Assembly: GCA_910578175.1 (NCBI GenBank)
Contig: CAJTPF010000012.1
Coordinates: forward strand, 1-64,000
DNA: 64,000 bases
Source: an uncultured Lachnospiraceae bacterium
GTDB taxonomy: Bacteria > Bacillota > Clostridia > Lachnospirales > Lachnospiraceae
Direction of reading: 5' to 3'
In this document: positions 1 through 8,854 of the stretch, piece by piece
How positions within the stretch are numbered: the first letter of the stretch is position 1
Layout of the letters: each line of letters opens with the position of its first letter
Made by a program: the position numbers and the translations under genes
Notes under the pieces: generated by a model
The model's database searches: none
The model's input: the letters and a program-made list of their open reading frames with translations, nothing else
What the model was told of the DNA's origin: nothing

Positions 1-1197
1 AATCGGAAGATCGTGAGCATTGAGGCAGGGGTAGAGAACGCCAACGATTTAAGAGACCGCAGGGATTTGCTGTTAGATAAACTTTCCGGTCTGATAAATA
101 TTTCATATGTCGAAGAGGAAAACCATTATGTGACCGTTAAGGCGGAAGGCGTACCGTTTGTAACGGATGGTGGAGTCTTCCATATGGAAACGGCCGAACT
201 GGATGCAGATAAGGGCTCCAATTATCTTTCCTGCATCTGGCCGCATTTGGATAATCAGGAAGTATTTAATCTGACGGAAGAAATTTCCACGGCCAAGAAA
301 AATGATATCGGAACATTAAAAGGTTATCTTCTGGCCCGGGGAGATTTTGTCGGAAAGTACACGGATGTGGATGCAACGAGACAGGAGAACTATGATCTGA
401 CCACGCCTCAGGGGCAGGCCGATTTTCAGGCGGCGCTTGACTTCTATAATAAAAACGTGGACTGTTCTGCTATAGTAAAGACACAGAGCCTGTTCGATGC
501 CCTGATCAACGGGATCGTTACGACCATTAATGATATTTTGTCTCCGACTACGACCGAAGCGCCTGACGGTGTAACGACTTTTACGGATGCAGACGGCAAC
601 GTATATCAGGCGGGATCGGTTAAAATTCTGGATATGAATACATCTACCGGAGATGACGGAGAAATGCCGCCGGAAGAATTATTCTCCAGAGCTGAGACAA
701 AGCGGTTTATTGAAGTTACCGGTGATGATGGAAATACATATTATATGTATAATGAGTATAATACCTTTGGAAAAGAATCATTATATACCTTATCCAATAT
801 ATCCATGAACCAGACGATTGTGGAAAACTATGATAAACTTCCGTTTAAAACACTGGAAGGCGATAATGATATGACAAAGGGACAACAGCTGGTAGAAGCA
901 TGGGATCTGAAATTTGCAAATCTGGACCCGGATAATACGACAAAACTTACATTTAAGGAATACTATAAGGAAATGATGTATTCCATCGGTAATACGGGTA
1001 ACTTATACAGGTCTATAGCATTGAACCAATATACAACAGCCAGCCAGGTGGATGATGCCAGAACACAGATCACAGGCGTTTCTTCTGAAGAAGAACTTGC
1101 CAATATGATACGTTTTCAGAGTGCATGGGATGCTTCTTCCCGATATGTAACAACCATAGCGGATATGCTGGAATATATCATAGAAAAACTGGGTTAA
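1..1197 (+). CDS. flgK: Flagellar hook-associated protein 1, first copy (5' end outside window)
   Basis: This is the C-terminal part of a FlgK protein, which joins the hook to the filament. The reading frame is open from base 1, so the N-terminal half lies outside the window and the GTG at 13 is not the real start. Two things identify it. An N-A-N-D-L-R-D-R-R-D-L-L-L-D-K motif near the left edge matches the same motif in the next gene. The last 40 residues carry the FlgK C-terminal signature (N-M-I-R-F-Q, then an amphipathic helix ending in E-K-L-G). A 170-residue central part differs strongly from the second copy. The next gene starts 18 bases downstream behind an AGGAG site, so the two are co-transcribed. 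Whether this or the second copy is the main junction protein cannot be told here. Confidence 0.88.
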   Translation, partial: NRKIVSIEAGVENANDLRDRRDLLLDKLSGLINISYVEEENHYVTVKAEGVPFVTDGGVFHMETAELDADKGSNYLSCIWPHLDNQEVFNLTEEISTAKKNDIGTLKGYLLARGDFVGKYTDVDATRQENYDLTTPQGQADFQAALDFYNKNVDCSAIVKTQSLFDALINGIVTTINDILSPTTTEAPDGVTTFTDADGNVYQAGSVKILDMNTSTGDDGEMPPEELFSRAETKRFIEVTGDDGNTYYMYNEYNTFGKESLYTLSNISMNQTIVENYDKLPFKTLEGDNDMTKGQQLVEAWDLKFANLDPDNTTKLTFKEYYKEMMYSIGNTGNLYRSIALNQYTTASQVDDARTQITGVSSEEELANMIRFQSAWDASSRYVTTIADMLEYIIEKLG

Positions 1198-1215
1198 TAC
1201 GGAAAGGAGAACATT

Positions 1216-2751
1216 ATGCCATCAACATTTTTTGGATTAAATATATCAACATCGGGAATACTTGCAGCACAGGCAGGTCTTCAGACAACAGCTCATAATA
1301 CAGCAAATGAAAATACGAAGGGATATACCAGACAGGTTGCAACGCTACAGGCTTCCAGCCCGGCAAGGGCATATGCCAGATACGGAATGATCGGTTCCGG
1401 CGTGGACGTTGTATCTATCGATCAGATGAGAGACAGCTATTATGATGTGAAATTCAGAAGTAATGAAGCGAAACTGCATGAGTATACGACAAAAAGGAAT
1501 TACACATTACAGATCGAAGATTATTTTAATGAAATCGAGACCGACGGCTTTTCAACGGAATATAAAAATATGTTTTCAACGTTAAAGTCTTTGCAGGGAA
1601 ATCCCTCCAGTCTGAATTATCGTCTGGAATTCCTGCATTATTGTAACAGTGTGGCAGATTATTTTAATGAGATTCAGACAAATCTTGAGGGACTGCAGAG
1701 AGAATGTAATACAGAGGTCAGCAATCTGACAGGAAGGATCAACAACCTGTCTTCACAGATCGCTTCCCTGACAAAACAGATCAACACGGTGGAACAGACA
1801 GGCGCTGCAGCCAATGATTTAAGAGATAAGAGAGAATTGCTGCTGGATGAACTGTCGTCTATCGTACCGATTGACATATCAGAGGATACGACTGTGAACG
1901 GTACGACTCACTATCAGGTAAAGGTAAACGGTTTTATTCTGGTAAACGATTATGATGCTCATGAACTGAAAGTGGTTGCCCGGGAAAATCCTAATAATAA
2001 ATATGATACTCCGAACTTATACGATGTTTATTATTATTACAATGAAGAGCTGGGTACCGGAACGGAATTTAATGTGCAGTCTATGGGATTGTCAGGGGAA
2101 CTCAGATCGACTCTGGATATGAGGGATGGAAATAACGGAGCCGCAAATCCTAATCCAAATGCTGAGATTAAGTATAAAGGTATTCCTTTTTATTATGAGA
2201 AAGTACAGGAATTTAAGGAGACAATGGCAAAGGCATTTAACGATATTCATCAGAACGCTACTATCATCGATGAAAACGGAAATGAAGTACCGGCTAATTA
2301 CAATCTGGAGAATAAAACCACCGAGGACATTCCGATCTTTGTATTGTCAGCAAACGGAAAACTCAGTGTAAACCAGGATCTGCTGGATCATCCGGAATGG
2401 ATGGCTGTATCAACACATCCGATTCAGGACGGTGTGGATAATGCCGGGCTGATAGACCGGTTCCTAAAGCTGCAGGATGCTCCGATCTACCGTAACGGCA
2501 AGGCTACCGAGTATCTGGAAAGTATCACTACCGAGATATCCATTGATACCAACAAGGCAAAGACATTTGAAAAGAATTATGAAAATATACGTACGAGTAT
2601 AGAAAATCAGAGAATGTCGTATTCCGGCGTGGATGGTGATGAAGAAGGTATGAATATGGTAAAATATCAGGAAGCTTTTGATCTGTCATCAAAAATGATA
2701 TCCGTAATGGCCAGGATTTATGATAAATTGATCAATGAAACTGGCGTATAG
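1216..2751 (+). CDS. flgK: Flagellar hook-associated protein 1, second copy
   Basis: This is a complete FlgK of 511 residues, a secreted rod-like protein at the hook-filament junction. The N-terminus has the axial-protein pattern: G-L-N-I-S-T-S-G, then Q-A-G-L-Q-T-T-A-H-N-T-A-N, then G-Y-T-R-Q. The middle has a coiled region with the N-D-L-R-D-K-R-E-L-L-L-D-E motif. The C-terminal helix (N-M-V-K-Y-Q-E-A-F) is the family end signature. The ATG follows GGAAAGGAGA with normal spacing. It is a paralogue of the gene before it, not a repeat, since the sequences are only similar in the axial helices. Expected to be exported by the flagellar type III system, with FlgL next in the operon. Confidence 0.93.
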   Translation: MPSTFFGLNISTSGILAAQAGLQTTAHNTANENTKGYTRQVATLQASSPARAYARYGMIGSGVDVVSIDQMRDSYYDVKFRSNEAKLHEYTTKRNYTLQIEDYFNEIETDGFSTEYKNMFSTLKSLQGNPSSLNYRLEFLHYCNSVADYFNEIQTNLEGLQRECNTEVSNLTGRINNLSSQIASLTKQINTVEQTGAAANDLRDKRELLLDELSSIVPIDISEDTTVNGTTHYQVKVNGFILVNDYDAHELKVVARENPNNKYDTPNLYDVYYYYNEELGTGTEFNVQSMGLSGELRSTLDMRDGNNGAANPNPNAEIKYKGIPFYYEKVQEFKETMAKAFNDIHQNATIIDENGNEVPANYNLENKTTEDIPIFVLSANGKLSVNQDLLDHPEWMAVSTHPIQDGVDNAGLIDRFLKLQDAPIYRNGKATEYLESITTEISIDTNKAKTFEKNYENIRTSIENQRMSYSGVDGDEEGMNMVKYQEAFDLSSKMISVMARIYDKLINETGV

Positions 2752-2772
2752 TCGTTGAAATGAGGTGCTGAC

Positions 2773-4242
2773 ATGAGAATAACAAATGGAATTTTAATCA
2801 ATAATTCGTTGACGAACATTAATGCAAATAAATCAAAGATCGATAATCTGCTGACACAGCTGACATATGAAAAGAAGATACAGAGACCGTCCGATGACCC
2901 GATCATAGCCATCCGCGCTCTGAGATTCCGTTCAACTCTGGCGGAAATCGACCAGTATCTGACTAAAAATATACCGGATGCCGACGCCTGGCTGACTGCC
3001 ACCGATGATGCCATGGGAAATATTTCCGAAGTTCTTGGTAAGATTACTAAATATTGTAATGAGGCGGTCAATGGTTACTATGATGAAACAAATAAAAATA
3101 CCATTGTAGAAGAACTGAAGGCGTTCAGAAGCCAGATTTACAGTGATGCCAATGCGGATTGTGCAGGCAGGACCATATTTACGGGATATAAGACGGACTC
3201 CACACTGACTTTTCTTGAAAATAATTCAAACAAGTATCAGATTACACAAAAATTTAATGCGGACTCTTTTGATAAGGTCAGCAAAGTATACAACAGTCTG
3301 GATATAACGGGTATAAACGGAACCAACGTGGGGGGTGTGGATATTGACGCGATCAAGGTACCGGAAACCGTTGATTCTTACAGGGTCAGACTGGCATATG
3401 ACGGAACTCTGGAAGAAGACGGACTGGTCATCACATCACAGAATCCTGCACAGACATATACAACGGTATTAAAGGATTCTGCCGATCCTTCTGCATACAG
3501 ACCGGGGGATGATGAAGTCTATTATCTGGCGGATACCGGAGAACTTATTTTTGGCGCCAATGTTTATAATGATTTAATGACGGCGGAAGGCTTCAGTTTT
3601 ACATATACAAAGGAAGGCTTTAAGAAGGAAGAGCTGGATCCGACACAATATTTTGACTGTGTGGATATTACAGATCCGGCCAATCCTGTTACTTATACAA
3701 ACAGAAATCAGGAAATCTGCTATGAAGTAAATTTCAATCAAATGCTGAAAATAAATACGCAGGGAAAGAATGTCTTTACCCAGGATATGACCAGGGATCT
3801 GGATGATATCATTAGTGTGGTCGATCAGGTGATCACTGTTACCAATAAAAAAGAAAATTTACAGAAATTATATGATGAAACGGAAGAAGGAAGTACAGAA
3901 CGGGAAAAAGTACAGAAACTGATGGATCTGTGCGACAGGGAGCTGGACTTTGTTACGGAAAATGTAAAGAATGCGTTTTCCAAGGGGATCACATTATATC
4001 AGAAACATCAGGATATGGTAGGTCTTGCCAGAGCGGATGTAGGTGCGAGACAGAACCGGCTGGCTCTCTGCGAAAGCAGGCTGGAAGCCCAGAGCCTGAC
4101 GGTAAAAAATCTCAAGAGTATAAATGAAGATGTAAACGTAGCAAATGTAGCTGTGGAATTAGACCAGGCCCAGAGTATCTTTGATGCTTCCCTGAAGTCT
4201 GTTGCCCAGGTTGTTCAGAAAAAGCTTTTAGACTTCTTATAA
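2773..4242 (+). CDS. flgL: Flagellar hook-associated protein 3
   Basis: FlgL is the second junction protein between hook and filament. The N-terminal 150 residues match the family: M-R-I-T-N at the start, K-I-Q-R-P-S-D-D-P about residues 36-44, then a long helical region ending G-R-T-I-F-T-G. The C-terminal 80 residues carry the partner helices (A-R-A-D-V-G-A-R-Q-N-R and D-V-N-V-A-N-V-A-V-E-L). At 489 residues it is much longer than the usual roughly 300, because of a central beta-rich insert of about 200 residues that is probably surface exposed. The start follows GAGGTG at 2761. It lies 21 bases after flgK, in the same operon. Confidence 0.92.
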   Translation: MRITNGILINNSLTNINANKSKIDNLLTQLTYEKKIQRPSDDPIIAIRALRFRSTLAEIDQYLTKNIPDADAWLTATDDAMGNISEVLGKITKYCNEAVNGYYDETNKNTIVEELKAFRSQIYSDANADCAGRTIFTGYKTDSTLTFLENNSNKYQITQKFNADSFDKVSKVYNSLDITGINGTNVGGVDIDAIKVPETVDSYRVRLAYDGTLEEDGLVITSQNPAQTYTTVLKDSADPSAYRPGDDEVYYLADTGELIFGANVYNDLMTAEGFSFTYTKEGFKKEELDPTQYFDCVDITDPANPVTYTNRNQEICYEVNFNQMLKINTQGKNVFTQDMTRDLDDIISVVDQVITVTNKKENLQKLYDETEEGSTEREKVQKLMDLCDRELDFVTENVKNAFSKGITLYQKHQDMVGLARADVGARQNRLALCESRLEAQSLTVKNLKSINEDVNVANVAVELDQAQSIFDASLKSVAQVVQKKLLDFL

Positions 4243-4272
4243 AAACAATTATGAAAGGGGCAGTAAAATCAT

Positions 4273-4725
4273 ATGAATATTATGACAAAGCTCTTTGGAG
4301 AAATTGGTATTGATATTAATAAAGTTATTACATTTAAAGCAGGACTTATCGGTTTTAAAGAGTATAAACAGTTTATGATCATTCATGATGCGGAGGGAGA
4401 GGAATCGAAGATTTTATGGCTGCAGTCTATTGACGAGCCGGATCTGGCGCTTCCGATCATAAATCCGCTGTTGATCAGACCGGATTACAATCCGGTTGTT
4501 GAGGACGAGCTGTTTAGAAATATCGGAGAACCGGATGAAGAGGAACTGATGGTTTTTGTAACGCTTACGGTTCCGGCAGACATTACCAGGATAACTTCTA
4601 ATTTAAAAGCGCCTATAGTTGTCAATCCCAAAACCCTGAAAGGGTGTCAGCTTATAGTGGAGAATGACGAATATCCGGTCAGATTTCCGATTTATGAGAT
4701 ATTAAATGATAAGGAGGGGAATTAG
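4273..4725 (+). CDS. fliW: Flagellar assembly factor FliW
   Basis: FliW is a cytoplasmic protein that binds CsrA and flagellin. When flagellin is exported, FliW is freed to sequester CsrA, which lifts the block on flagellin translation (known from Bacillus subtilis). The sequence shows the family pattern of F-K-A-G-L-I-G-F near the start, W-L-Q-S-I-D-E-P-D-L-A-L-P about residues 50-62, and P-I-V-V-N-P-K-T near residue 115. The length of 150 is normal. A second in-frame ATG lies three codons in, and either could be used with the AAAGGGG site at about 4255. The stop codon is one base before the csrA start, so the two are translationally linked. Confidence 0.93.
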   Translation: MNIMTKLFGEIGIDINKVITFKAGLIGFKEYKQFMIIHDAEGEESKILWLQSIDEPDLALPIINPLLIRPDYNPVVEDELFRNIGEPDEEELMVFVTLTVPADITRITSNLKAPIVVNPKTLKGCQLIVENDEYPVRFPIYEILNDKEGN

Positions 4726-4726
4726 G

Positions 4727-4945
4727 ATGCTGGCATTATCAAGAAAAAAGGATGAGGCAGTGATCATTAATAATGATATTGAGATCACTATTATTGAAAT
4801 AAAGGGAGATCATGTAAAACTTGGAATTACAGCGCCTAAATCCGTACCGATCTATCGGAAAGAGGTATATCTCCAGATTCAGGAAGCTAATCAGGAGTCT
4901 GTAGATGTTCAGGGTATGGAAGCTCTAAAGAAATTACTTAAGTAG
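4727..4945 (+). CDS. csrA: Carbon storage regulator / flagellin translation repressor
   Basis: CsrA is a small homodimeric RNA-binding protein that represses translation by covering GGA motifs at ribosome binding sites. The 72-residue protein has the core M-L-A-L-S-R-K-K-D-E and the later G-I-T-A-P-K-S-V-P-I-Y-R-K-E pattern; the Arg in that stretch contacts RNA in characterised homologues. I chose the ATG at 4727 because the AAGGAGGGGA site (4711-4720) fits it and the conserved protein begins there; upstream in-frame codons would lie inside fliW. The likely target in this window is the flagellin leader, which has GGA motifs at 8746-8775 and over its ribosome binding site. Confidence 0.95.
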   Translation: MLALSRKKDEAVIINNDIEITIIEIKGDHVKLGITAPKSVPIYRKEVYLQIQEANQESVDVQGMEALKKLLK

Positions 4946-4947
4946 GT

Positions 4948-4974
4948 TAATTTTTCTGCGCAATTTGCCGATAA
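4948..4974 (+). promoter_or_regulatory. Sigma-28 (FliA/SigD) type promoter before flaG
   Basis: TAAT at 4948-4951 is followed, after 15 bases, by GCCGATAA at 4967-4974. This matches the flagellar sigma factor consensus (TAAA, about 15 bases, GCCGATAW) with one change in the -35 element. It starts three bases after the csrA stop and 47 bases before flaG, so it would give a separate late-class transcript for flaG-fliD-fliS. The consensus is established; the assignment is by eye. Confidence 0.68.
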
Positions 4975-5021
4975 AGAACGTAGAAGATAAAATTTTATTT
5001 ATTCACATGGAGGTGGAAAAT

Positions 5022-5459
5022 ATGGCTATTGATGGAGTAACAGGCGCAACGGCCACATATCAGGCGCCATTGGCTAAAAAGGTGGAAAGTTCAGGCACGA
5101 CGGAGCAGCTTCGAACAAGTACGAATTTTGGTGAAGATGGAATGGTAAGCGAGATTTCCAAAGATACCAGGATTATCCGGCAGACGAAGGATTCTGCTAC
5201 GGAGGATGGAGGCAATGAAGGGAATCAGAAACAGCCGTCCGACGAAACGATGAAACAAACTATCAGTGATATTAATAAGAGACTGACAAATAATACAGAA
5301 TGTATATTTGGCGTCCATGATAAAACTAATAGGGTAATGATTCAGATCAGAGACAAGGATACGAAGGAAGTGATCAAAGAGGTTCCGCCGGAAAAAACTT
5401 TGGATATGATTGCCAAAGCCTGGGAACTGGCCGGTATTCTTGTGGATGAAAGATTATAG
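5022..5459 (+). CDS. flaG: FlaG family flagellar protein
   Basis: FlaG proteins affect filament length and are commonly encoded beside fliD; the exact mechanism is not settled. The conserved part is the last 60 residues: a V-H-D-K-T-N-R-V-M-I-Q-I-R-D segment, then K-E-V-P-P-E-K-T-L-D-M, ending G-I-L-V-D-E-R-L. The N-terminal 80 residues are low complexity and charged. I chose the ATG at 5022 because GGAGGTGG lies just upstream; an earlier in-frame ATG has no site. It sits 11 bases before fliD, and the sigma-28-like element at 4948-4974 is just ahead. Confidence 0.9.
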   Translation: MAIDGVTGATATYQAPLAKKVESSGTTEQLRTSTNFGEDGMVSEISKDTRIIRQTKDSATEDGGNEGNQKQPSDETMKQTISDINKRLTNNTECIFGVHDKTNRVMIQIRDKDTKEVIKEVPPEKTLDMIAKAWELAGILVDERL

Positions 5460-5470
5460 GAGGTGTTCGC

Positions 5471-7702
5471 ATGGGTGTATCATTATCAGGACTTGCATCA
5501 GGTATGGATACGGATTCGATTGTTGCGGCTTTGATATCAGGATATAATATTAAGAAAGACAAATACGTAAAAGCCCAGACTAAGCTTGAGTGGAAAATGG
5601 ATGCATGGAAGGAACTGAATACAAAGATAAAGAATTTTTATCAGAAGTATCTTAGCGATATGCGTTTTTCCACAGCATTTAATAAGAAAAAATCAGCAGT
5701 TTCAGGTACTAAAGCTACGGTTTCTGCCAGCAGCAGCGCCGTAAACGGTACCCAGAAGTTAAAGATCAATAAGTTGGCTACGTCCGGCTATCTTACCGGC
5801 GGTGTGGTTTCGAAATCAGACGGTAAGAATATTCAGGGTTCCACAAAGTTATCGGAGCTTGGCGTTGAAGACGGAAGCAAGATTACGATTAATGCCGGCG
5901 GTAAAGAGAAAAGCATTACCGTAAAATCATCTTCAACGGTCAATGAGTTTGTGGTTGCTTTAAAAGATGCTGGTGTAAATGCCAGCTTTGACGAGAAGAA
6001 TCAGAGATTTTTTATAAGTTCAAGAGTGAGCGGTGAAGCAGGAGATTTCAGTCTGATCGCTGATAATGAAGCAGGCGCTAAGACTCTTCGTTCACTGGGA
6101 TTGGCCATGACCACGGAGTCGGATATGGAAAACTACCGTTATTATGCCGGTATGACTTCCGATGAGTTGAAAACAGTGATAGAGACAGCTTATACAAAGC
6201 AGAAAACGGCAAAATATGATCCTGATGATGCTGCGACCGTAAAGAAACTGAAAGACGGTTTGAAAAAGGGAATTGAGGCGGATACAAAACAGGTAACAAA
6301 GCTGGAAGCGGAAAATGAGAAGCTGGATTACAGACTGGCTGCTGCGGCAACTTATGATGCTGAATATGGTAGTCTGTCAGAAGAAGACAGGACTGCTTTT
6401 ATGGTGAATCTGAATCAGCAGATCAGCGCTTTAAGTGAAAAAGAAGACCGTACCGAAGATGAAGAAGCTCAGTTGAAACGGTTAAAAGAAAAGAATAATG
6501 TTTATGTGCAGCTAAGCGCAGAAGATGCGGATAAAGACAAATATCTTGAAGATTTGAATAAGTCCAAAACGGATACTGTAGCGAAAATTGAAGAATTAAA
6601 AGAAGGTATCACATTAGCAGAAGAAGCACTGGCGGATGATGAAAAATTCAGAGGCTATGTTGATGGATTAAATGATGAAATTGAGGCAGCAAATGTTGCA
6701 TTGAATGAAAGACTTACGGATTTCTATAATACAAAGCAGGAAATGGCCAAAAAGTATGTGGATGCATATGATTTGGTTCATACGGACGGAGTAGATACTA
6801 CTTCGGCGGCGTATAAGGATGCCATGGCATTACTTGGTAATACCGGTTCGAAGAACGGACCGACCCGTATTGAAGGTAAAGATGCAGAGATCGAATTAAA
6901 CGGTGCAACCTTTGTTTCAAATTCCAATACATTCCAGATCAACGGCCTGACCATTACTGCGAACGACCTTACGGATGAAAACGAAGAAATCACCATCACT
7001 ACGGAAACGGATTCACAGGCTATTTATGATATGATCAAGAATTTCTTTAAGGAATACAATACTCTGATCAATGAAATGGATAAATTATATAATGCCGATT
7101 CTGCAAGAGGTTATGAACCGCTTACGGATGAAGAAAAAGAAGCATTATCTGATAAAGAAGTAGAAAAATGGGAAGCGAAGATCAAAGATTCCCTGTTACG
7201 AAGAGATTCTACATTAGACAGCGTTTCCAGCGCCGTTAAGATGGCGTTCCAGTCATCTTTCGAGATTAACGGAAAGAAATACAGTCTGGCTTCCTTCGGT
7301 ATCAAGACTCTGAGCTATTTCTCATCTTCCGATAATGAAAAGTCGGCTTTTCATATTGATGGAGATAAGGATGATATTTATACAGCGGGCAATCAGGATA
7401 AACTTATGGCAGCGATTGGTTCTGATCCGGATACGGTAGCAACTTTCTTTAACAAGCTGGCCCAGAATGTATATGATACTCTCTATAAGAAGATGAAGAG
7501 CTCGACTTTGAGCAGTACCAATACGGTATATAATGACAAAGTCATGAAGAGAGAGTATGATGAATATACAGATATCATCAAGAAGTGGGAAGATAAGATA
7601 GATGCTTATGAAGCTAAATACAGAAAACAGTTTACTGCAATGGAAAAGGCTCTTGCAATGCTCAATTCACAACAGTCTCAGTTATCAGGATTATTTGGAT
7701 AA
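5471..7702 (+). CDS. fliD: Flagellar filament cap protein FliD, enlarged
   Basis: FliD (HAP2) forms the cap under which flagellin subunits fold at the filament tip. The N-terminus has the family start S-G-L-A-S-G-M-D-T-D-S-I-V about residues 6-18 and the D0/D1 helices. The C-terminus has F-F-K-E-Y-N-T-L-I-N-E-M about residues 520-531 and ends in a long coiled segment. At 743 residues it is far above the usual 450-500. The extra length is mainly a highly charged, Glu/Lys-rich helical stretch from about residue 235 to 430, likely coiled coil, inserted in the outer domain. The start follows ATAGGAGGTG. It is followed by the FliS chaperone gene. Confidence 0.92.
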   Translation: MGVSLSGLASGMDTDSIVAALISGYNIKKDKYVKAQTKLEWKMDAWKELNTKIKNFYQKYLSDMRFSTAFNKKKSAVSGTKATVSASSSAVNGTQKLKINKLATSGYLTGGVVSKSDGKNIQGSTKLSELGVEDGSKITINAGGKEKSITVKSSSTVNEFVVALKDAGVNASFDEKNQRFFISSRVSGEAGDFSLIADNEAGAKTLRSLGLAMTTESDMENYRYYAGMTSDELKTVIETAYTKQKTAKYDPDDAATVKKLKDGLKKGIEADTKQVTKLEAENEKLDYRLAAAATYDAEYGSLSEEDRTAFMVNLNQQISALSEKEDRTEDEEAQLKRLKEKNNVYVQLSAEDADKDKYLEDLNKSKTDTVAKIEELKEGITLAEEALADDEKFRGYVDGLNDEIEAANVALNERLTDFYNTKQEMAKKYVDAYDLVHTDGVDTTSAAYKDAMALLGNTGSKNGPTRIEGKDAEIELNGATFVSNSNTFQINGLTITANDLTDENEEITITTETDSQAIYDMIKNFFKEYNTLINEMDKLYNADSARGYEPLTDEEKEALSDKEVEKWEAKIKDSLLRRDSTLDSVSSAVKMAFQSSFEINGKKYSLASFGIKTLSYFSSSDNEKSAFHIDGDKDDIYTAGNQDKLMAAIGSDPDTVATFFNKLAQNVYDTLYKKMKSSTLSSTNTVYNDKVMKREYDEYTDIIKKWEDKIDAYEAKYRKQFTAMEKALAMLNSQQSQLSGLFG

Positions 7703-7748
7703 TTTTTGGAAACATATGTCATTTTAATGGCACTAGGAGGAAATCAAT

Positions 7749-8126
7749 ATGGCTTTACCAAATGCGTATTCTAATTATACAAACACTAAGATACAGACCG
7801 CATCGCCGGCCCAGCTGACGCTGATGTTGTATGATGGAGCCGTGAAGTTCTGCAATCTGGCGATTAGTGGATTAGATGAACATGATTACTTTAAGACCAA
7901 CGAGAATATCAAAAAAGTTGAAAAAATAATCGAAGAGTTTCGGGCAACATTAAACTTTAAATATCCGGTAGCAAAAGAATTTGATAATGTTTATGAATAT
8001 ATCAATCAGAGACTTTTGGAGGCTAATATTCGGAAAGACAGGGAAATACTGGCAGAGGTATTGGAACATCTCAGAACGATGCGTGAAACATGGGTTGAAG
8101 TCATGAAACGCGGGAAAGTGCAATGA
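7749..8126 (+). CDS. fliS: Flagellin export chaperone FliS
   Basis: FliS binds the C-terminal helix of flagellin in the cytoplasm and stops it polymerising before export. The 125-residue all-helical protein has the family pattern: N-A-Y-S-N-Y at the start, T-A-S-P-A-Q-L-T-L-M-L-Y-D-G-A about residues 16-30, and W-V-E-V-M-K near the end. The ATG follows AGGAGGAAAT. It lies between fliD and a small helical chaperone-like gene, with 46 bases before it, and is probably on the same transcript as flaG and fliD. Confidence 0.95.
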   Translation: MALPNAYSNYTNTKIQTASPAQLTLMLYDGAVKFCNLAISGLDEHDYFKTNENIKKVEKIIEEFRATLNFKYPVAKEFDNVYEYINQRLLEANIRKDREILAEVLEHLRTMRETWVEVMKRGKVQ

Positions 8127-8158
8127 CCGGCGTTTGTACGATTAGAAAGGTCTGATAT

Positions 8159-8641
8159 ATGGATAATTCTAAAAATTATATTACTATATTGATTGACAGT
8201 CTGAATAAGAAAATCAAGCTGCTGGAGTATATCCTTGTGGAGAATAAAAGGCAGCAGCTATCCGTCAGCGGTGAGAAGATGGATGAAGAGCTTTTTGAAG
8301 AGACCATGGAAAAAAAAGAAGGCTATATCAATCAGATCAATGATATCGATCAGGGCTTTGAAACGGTATATCATCATGTCCGGGAAGAACTTTCCGGGAA
8401 TCCCGGACAATATAAAGATGAAATATCCCAATTAAAAGAACTGATTTCAGTGATCACTCAAAAATCCATGGAAGTCCAGCTTAGTGAAAAAAGAAATGAG
8501 CAGCTGGTCACAAAGAAATTTTCTGATATAAGAAAAGACATACATAAGTCAAAGAATGTTAGTAAAGTTGCAACGGATTATTATAAAACAATGTCTAAAA
8601 TCGGCGTGGTTGAGCCGCAGTATCTAGACAAGAAAAAATAA
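8159..8641 (+). CDS. FlgN/FliT-like flagellar chaperone (putative)
   Basis: This is a 160-residue, strongly charged, predicted all-helical protein. Position (directly after fliS and before flagellin), size, and the N-terminal pattern of an amphipathic helix followed by L-L-E-Y-I-L-V-E-N-K-R-Q suggest an export chaperone of the FlgN or FliT kind, which hold junction or cap proteins before secretion. I see no motif that separates the two families, so no symbol is given. The start follows AAAGG at 8148-8152. Its downstream 213 bases hold the flagellin promoter, and no clear terminator is seen before it. Confidence 0.6.
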   Translation: MDNSKNYITILIDSLNKKIKLLEYILVENKRQQLSVSGEKMDEELFEETMEKKEGYINQINDIDQGFETVYHHVREELSGNPGQYKDEISQLKELISVITQKSMEVQLSEKRNEQLVTKKFSDIRKDIHKSKNVSKVATDYYKTMSKIGVVEPQYLDKKK

Positions 8642-8675
8642 TCTGAAAAAATTTTAAAAAATTTGAAATTTGGTA

Positions 8676-8702
8676 TAAAGTATTCGGATTTTAATCCGAT
8701 AT
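8676..8702 (+). promoter_or_regulatory. Sigma-28 promoter of flagellin
   Basis: TAAA at 8676-8679, 15 bases, then TCCGATAT at 8695-8702, one base from the flagellar sigma consensus GCCGATAT. The start of transcription would fall near 8709, giving a leader of about 145 bases before the flagellin ATG. This is the strongest sigma-28 match in the window together with the one before pseB. Confidence 0.85.
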
Positions 8703-8745
8703 AATATACAAGTAAAACAAAAAATAATTTACTTATTTGCGACTG

Positions 8746-8775
8746 ACCCCAAGGAGCGTACGGCCGAAGGAGAGG
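8746..8775 (+). promoter_or_regulatory. GGA-rich candidate CsrA site in the flagellin leader (upstream site)
   Basis: Two GGA motifs lie close together: CCAAGGAG at 8749-8756 and GAAGGAGAG at 8766-8774. The first resembles the CsrA recognition core (A-N-GGA-N-G). They may sit in a stem formed by ACC (8746-8748) and GGT near 8774-8776. In Bacillus subtilis the hag leader has one such upstream site plus a site over the ribosome binding site, and this layout is the same. The role is inferred. Confidence 0.5.
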
Positions 8776-8837
8776 TTGCAGAACACATTATTTAAAATCT
8801 AAAAACAAGTCATAGTAGCATGGATGTTACTAAAAGT

Positions 8838-8848
8838 TCAAGGAGGAA
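8838..8848 (+). promoter_or_regulatory. Flagellin ribosome binding site overlapping a CsrA-type motif
   Basis: TTCAAGGAGGA lies 7 bases before the flagellin ATG. It is both a near-perfect Shine-Dalgarno sequence and a good CsrA core (CAAGGAGG). CsrA bound here would block ribosome entry. Together with fliW and csrA in the upstream operon this predicts the FliW-CsrA-flagellin feedback loop. Confidence 0.6.
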
Positions 8849-8854
8849 AACATT

